A DNA stretch of 64,000 bases from Streptomyces taklimakanensis (GTDB lineage Bacteria > Actinomycetota > Actinomycetes > Streptomycetales > Streptomycetaceae), in the NCBI RefSeq assembly GCF_009709575.1, contig NZ_WIXO01000001.1, positions 4,590,001 to 4,654,000 on the forward strand. The letters run 5' to 3'. Below the pieces are notes generated by a model that did not search any database, was not told where the DNA came from, and saw only the letters and a list, made by a program, of their open reading frames with translations. Each line of letters opens with the position of its first letter. The first letter of the stretch is position 1. Shown here in pieces: positions 60,534 to 64,000 of this stretch. The translations under genes were made by a program, and so were the position numbers.

Positions 60534-60567
60534 ACCCCCGGGCCGCTGGGGGAGCGGGCCCGGGGGT
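60534..60567. terminator. Hairpin after the SnoaL-like gene
   Basis: A perfect 11-bp stem (ACCCCCGGGCC and complement) with a 12-base loop lies between the leftward SnoaL-like gene and the leftward monooxygenase gene, suggesting that the latter has its own promoter in 60400-60530. Confidence 0.65.
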
Positions 60568-60590
60568 CGCCGGCGGGGGCGGTCACCGCG

Positions 60591-61007
60591 TTACTCGGGG
60601 AGCAGACTCCCGGCGACCGGACGGTCGATGGCCATCAGCCACCGGCCGTCCTCGCCCCGGCGCAGCACGTCCGTGCAGGTGCCCTCCAGGTGCATCGGCC
60701 TGCCGTCCTGGTCGGTGCCGTCGATGGTGAAGCGCACCCCGATCAGGGTGACGTCGCCGGCCACCCACGAGTGGGTGACCTCGGCCTGGAGCTTGGGCTT
60801 GGTGGCGAGGAACTCCTTGAAGAACTTCCGCCGGGCGGCGCCGGTCAGCGGCCGGCCGGAGAAGTTGGAGATGGAGTCCGCGCGGTAGAGCCGGTCGAAC
60901 AGCTCGCCGTCACCGGAGTTGAAGACCTGCAGGAAGATCTCGTTCTGCGTGTCGATGTCGGCGGTCAGGTCGGGCTTGTCGAAGTCGATGTCGACGGTGA
61001 AAGTCAT
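60591..61007 (-). CDS. SnoaL/NTF2-like protein (first of two)
   Basis: A 138-residue alpha+beta-barrel (NTF2-like) protein. The family pattern is clear: a helical start with FNSGDGELFDRLYRADSI, a central SNFSGRPLTGAARRKFFKEFL, then VTHSWVAGDVTLIGVRFTIDGT and a final strand EDGRWLMAIDRPV. Members include polyketide cyclases, epoxide hydrolases and ketosteroid isomerase-like enzymes; catalytic residues cannot be assigned with certainty. It is a paralogue of the next gene (shared PLTG-A, HLEG, LRRG-DG-W) and 52 bp downstream of it. Confidence 0.82.
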   Translation of the reverse strand: MTFTVDIDFDKPDLTADIDTQNEIFLQVFNSGDGELFDRLYRADSISNFSGRPLTGAARRKFFKEFLATKPKLQAEVTHSWVAGDVTLIGVRFTIDGTDQDGRPMHLEGTCTDVLRRGEDGRWLMAIDRPVAGSLLPE

Positions 61008-61059
61008 GGTTGGAGAACCTCGGGTTGCCTCGTGGGGTCTTTGGGCCGGGCGGTGCGGG

Positions 61060-61446
61060 TCACTTCTCGCCGTACGGGTCGTCGATGGCGTACCGCCAGT
61101 TGCCGTCCGCGCCGCGGCGCAGAACGTCGAGGCCGACGCCTTCCAGGTGCTCGGGGTCGCCCTTTTCGTCGGTGGTGTCGATGGTCCAGTCGACGACCAG
61201 CAGGGCGGTGTCGTCCGTGACGAACGACTGCCGCGGCACCGCCGTCATCCGTGGCCCGCGGGACAGGAAGTCACGAACGGAGTCGGTGCGGGCCTGACCG
61301 GTCAGCGGCACACCGGGCTCCCAGACCGCGACCGCGTCCTCGGTGTACATCGCGTTCACCGCGTCCACGTCGCCGGCGTTGAACGCCTCCACGTACAGGG
61401 CGGTGTGCTTCTCGACATCGTTGGTGAGTCGTGCCATGTTCGTCAT
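61060..61446 (-). CDS. SnoaL/NTF2-like protein (second of two)
   Basis: A 128-residue NTF2-like protein with FNAGDVDAVNAMYTEDAVAVWEPGVPLTGQ and PEHLEGVGLDVLRRGADGNW at matching positions to its neighbour, showing a duplication. ATG with GGGAGAG eight bases upstream. First gene of a two-gene leftward unit, divergent from the modular PKS. Such pairs could catalyse a cyclisation, isomerisation or ether-forming step on the polyketide; the sequence does not decide which. Confidence 0.82.
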   Translation of the reverse strand: MTNMARLTNDVEKHTALYVEAFNAGDVDAVNAMYTEDAVAVWEPGVPLTGQARTDSVRDFLSRGPRMTAVPRQSFVTDDTALLVVDWTIDTTDEKGDPEHLEGVGLDVLRRGADGNWRYAIDDPYGEK

Positions 61447-61724
61447 TTCCTTCTCTCCCGAAGTGCCCAGACATGGTCAATTTCACGGATCCCGTCGGGA
61501 CGGTAACGAAAGCGGGACAACCGGCCGCCCACTGACAGGTAATCGCCGGCCACGGGCAGCGGTGTTCTGTCGGATTACCGAAAGGTGATCGGCGCGCGAT
61601 TGGATGACCAGGACGGAGATTGCGGGAGTTCGCTGTTGCATGGACGAGGAAGGCGAAAACGCGGAAGCCGCCTCGGTCTGTGTCGCATCGGAACACACAC
61701 ACTTCACACCGGGAGCTGAGCACC
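61447..61724. promoter_or_regulatory. Divergent promoter region of SnoaL pair and modular PKS
   Basis: These 278 bp lie between the SnoaL-like pair and the modular PKS and are less GC-rich than the flanks. GGGAG lies eight bases before the PKS ATG. I see no clear promoter boxes or dyad. Confidence 0.45.
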
Positions 61725-64000
61725 ATGGCGGGTGAGGAAAGACTTCGCGACTACCTCAGGCGAGCCATCGTGGAGGCCCGTGAGGCACGTGACCGGTTGC
61801 GCGAGGTGGAGGACGGACAGCGCGAGCCGATCGCCATCGTCGGAATGGCCTGCCGCTTCCCGGGCGGCGTCGCCTCCCCGGCCGACCTGTGGCGGCTGGT
61901 CGCCGACGGGGCCGACGCCGTGACCCCGTTCCCGGACAATCGGGGTTGGGACCTGGACCGCCTGTACGACCCCGATCCGGAGCGGCTGGGGACCAGCTAC
62001 AGCAGGGAAGGCGGGTTCCTGCACGACGCCGACCGTTTCGATCCGCAGTTCTTCGGCATGTCGCCGCGGGAGGCGCTGACCACCGACCCGCAGCAGCGGT
62101 TGCTGCTGGAGACGGCCTGGGAGGCACTGGAACGGGCGGGCATCACCCCGCGAGGCCTGCGGGGCAGCCACACCGCCGTGTTCACCGGCGTCATGTACAA
62201 CGACTACGGCTCCCGCCCCGGTCTGCCGGCCCGCAACGCCGAGGGATACCTGTTCAGCGGCAGTGCGGGCAGCATCGCCTCGGGGCGGGTGGCCTACACG
62301 TTCGGGTTCGAGGGGCCGGCCGTGTCGGTGGACACCGCCTGCTCGTCGTCGCTGGTCGCCCTGCACCTGGCGGCACGCTCCCTGCGCGCGGGTGAGTGCG
62401 CTCTCGCGCTGGCGGGCGGCGCCACGGTGATGGCGACGCCCGTGGCGTTCACCGAGTTCTCCCGGTTGCGGGGGTTGGCTCCGGACGGGCGGATCAAGTC
62501 GTTCGCGGAGGCGGCCGACGGCACGTCGTGGTCGGAGGGCGTCGGTGTCCTGGTTCTGGAGCGTCTCTCCGACGCTCGGCGCAACAACCATCCGGTGCTG
62601 GCCGTTCTGCGCGGTTCGGCCGTCAACCAGGACGGGGCGAGCAACGGTCTGACGGCGCCCAGCGGTCCGGCGCAGGAGAGGGTCATCCGGCAGGCGCTGT
62701 CCGACGCGGGGCTGGAGCCGGCCGAGGTGGACGCGGTCGAGGCCCACGGCACCGGCACGCGGCTGGGCGACCCGATCGAAGCGCAGGCCCTGCTGAACAC
62801 CTACGGTCGCTCGCGGCCCGCCGGCCGGCCCCTGTACCTCGGGTCGCTCAAGTCCAACATCGGCCACGCGCAGGCGGCCTCCGGGGTGGGCGGTGTGATC
62901 AAGATGGTGGAGGCGATGCGGCACGGTGTCCTGCCCCGCACCCTGCACGTCGACCGGCCCACTCCGATGGTCGACTGGAGCTCCGGCGCCGTACGGTTGC
63001 TGACCGAACCGCGCGACTGGCCCGACACGGGGCACCCCCGGCGCGCCGCCGTGTCCTCCTTCGGCTTCGGGGGCACGAACGCGCATGTGATCCTGGAGGA
63101 GGCGCCCGCCGCCGATCCGCCCGCCGCCGATCCGCCCGCCGTCCGCCCGCTGTCGGCCGTGCCCTGGCTGCTGTCCGCCGCGTCCGAAACCGCGCTGCGC
63201 GCCCAGGCCCGGCGCCTGCTCGACCACCTGACCACCCGCCCGGACCCCGTCCCGCACGCCGGCGCCGACCGCGTCACCGATCCGGCCCGCGCCCTGGACA
63301 TCGCCCACTCCCTCGCCACCACCCGCACGGTCTTCCGTCACCGGGCCGTGGTGGTCGCTGCCGACCCGGCCGCTCTGGTCGAGGGCACACGAGCGCTGGC
63401 GGAGGGCCGTACCGCGCCCGGCACGGTGCGGGGGGAGGCCGCTGCCAGGGGGAGGACGGCCTGGCTGTTCACCGGGCAGGGTGCGCAGCGGGTCGGCATG
63501 GGGCAGGAGCTGTACGACGCTTTCCCGGCCTACGCCCGTGCCTTCGACGAGGTCGCCGCAGCGCTCGACGCGCATCTGGAGCGGCCGCTCGGCGAGGCGC
63601 TGCGCACCGGGCACCGTCTGGACGAGACGGCCGTGACCCAGCCCGCGTTGTTCGCCGTCGAGGTGGCCCTGTACCGCCTTCTGGAGTCGCTCGGCGCCGT
63701 ACCCGACGTCCTGGCCGGCCACTCCGTCGGCGAGCTGGCCGCCGCCCACGTCGCCGGCGTCCTCGACCTCACGGACGCCGCCGCACTGGTCGCCGCTCGG
63801 GGCCGGCTCATGCAGAGCGCCCCGCCCGGCGGCGCCATGATCGTCGTGCGGGCCGCGGAGGAACAGGTCGCCGCCCTGCTCGACGGGCACGCCCACCACC
63901 TGGCCGTCGCCGCTGTCAACGGGCCGCGCTCGGTGGTCCTGGCCGGCGACAGCGAAGCCGCCGAGGAAGTGGCGGGACGGCTGCGCGCGGCGGGGCACCG
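61725..64000 (+). CDS. Modular type I PKS, N-terminal docking-KS-AT, cut by window edge
   Basis: The first 758 residues of a modular synthase. Residues 1-33 form a charged helix ([20 protein letters not shown]), the docking segment by which a non-first PKS subunit meets its upstream partner. The KS follows: [25 protein letters not shown] near 205 (Cys present), [13 protein letters not shown] near 340 and KSNIGHAQA near 378. Then comes the [11 protein letters not shown] near 580 and [11 protein letters not shown] near 665, a malonyl-type Ser motif, though the HAFH/YASH segment lies beyond the window. Because of the docking segment it is an internal or later module, so upstream PKS genes must lie elsewhere. 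It differs strongly in style from the halogenase-linked PKSs and belongs to a second locus. Confidence 0.92.
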   Translation, partial: MAGEERLRDYLRRAIVEAREARDRLREVEDGQREPIAIVGMACRFPGGVASPADLWRLVADGADAVTPFPDNRGWDLDRLYDPDPERLGTSYSREGGFLHDADRFDPQFFGMSPREALTTDPQQRLLLETAWEALERAGITPRGLRGSHTAVFTGVMYNDYGSRPGLPARNAEGYLFSGSAGSIASGRVAYTFGFEGPAVSVDTACSSSLVALHLAARSLRAGECALALAGGATVMATPVAFTEFSRLRGLAPDGRIKSFAEAADGTSWSEGVGVLVLERLSDARRNNHPVLAVLRGSAVNQDGASNGLTAPSGPAQERVIRQALSDAGLEPAEVDAVEAHGTGTRLGDPIEAQALLNTYGRSRPAGRPLYLGSLKSNIGHAQAASGVGGVIKMVEAMRHGVLPRTLHVDRPTPMVDWSSGAVRLLTEPRDWPDTGHPRRAAVSSFGFGGTNAHVILEEAPAADPPAADPPAVRPLSAVPWLLSAASETALRAQARRLLDHLTTRPDPVPHAGADRVTDPARALDIAHSLATTRTVFRHRAVVVAADPAALVEGTRALAEGRTAPGTVRGEAAARGRTAWLFTGQGAQRVGMGQELYDAFPAYARAFDEVAAALDAHLERPLGEALRTGHRLDETAVTQPALFAVEVALYRLLESLGAVPDVLAGHSVGELAAAHVAGVLDLTDAAALVAARGRLMQSAPPGGAMIVVRAAEEQVAALLDGHAHHLAVAAVNGPRSVVLAGDSEAAEEVAGRLRAAGH

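Noticed and set aside
61704-63998. A 764-codon leftward frame opposite the modular PKS
   Set aside because: It is a codon-bias shadow: the forward strand carries all KS and AT motifs in one open frame to the window end.

Overview
The window is high-GC DNA with Streptomyces-type gene structure: frequent GTG starts, ATGA/GTGA coupled genes, very few AT-rich stretches, and sporulation and phosphatase families typical of filamentous actinobacteria. It reads as a Streptomyces or close relative. Three blocks follow one another: a halogenated-polyketide locus (about 1-20.6 kb), a run of ordinary chromosomal genes (about 21-49 kb), and the left part of a second, unrelated modular polyketide/deoxysugar locus (about 49.4-64 kb).

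Block 1. A leftward operon carries a two-module PKS (KS-AT-ACP-KS-dead AT-ACP), a second PKS (KS-AT-degenerate DH-KR-ACP-thioester reductase), a full flavin-dependent halogenase and the start of a second, similar halogenase that runs off the window. Divergent from it is a type II thioesterase. Next come a TetR regulator (leftward), and a free-standing acyl carrier protein followed by a third halogenase (rightward). An Sfp-type phosphopantetheinyl transferase and a protein of unknown function close the block. Together these could make a short, chlorinated (or brominated) polyketide released reductively as an aldehyde or alcohol. I do not recognise the product.

Block 2 is mostly housekeeping and accessory genes: a small secreted beta/gamma-crystallin-like protein, a PAS/GAF/SpoIIE phosphatase, a PucR-like regulator, a TatA-like protein divergent from a BlaI-M56 peptidase pair, Spo0M with a His/Gly-rich tail, two coupled CNNM/CBS membrane proteins behind a 25-codon leader, a cation antiporter, MazG, an F420-type oxidoreductase, homocysteine methyltransferase, arginine deiminase and ornithine carbamoyltransferase, and several secreted proteins. 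Two near-identical TTCTACA-type dyads suggest a small BlaI regulon.

Block 3 starts at a mobile-element junction. An IS3-type remnant and an apparently intact IS5-type element end 3 bp before the start codon of a glucose-1-phosphate thymidylyltransferase. Five tightly coupled genes then make a dTDP-2,3,6-trideoxy-4-ketohexose-type sugar. They are followed by a graveyard (short-chain dehydrogenase and ISL3 transposase fragments), an imine-reductase-like gene, a P450 pseudogene collapsed onto a ferredoxin, an acyl-CoA-dehydrogenase-fold monooxygenase, two SnoaL-like proteins, and the 5' part of a modular type I PKS with an N-terminal docking segment. The 4-ketoreductase and glycosyltransferase expected for the sugar are not in the window.
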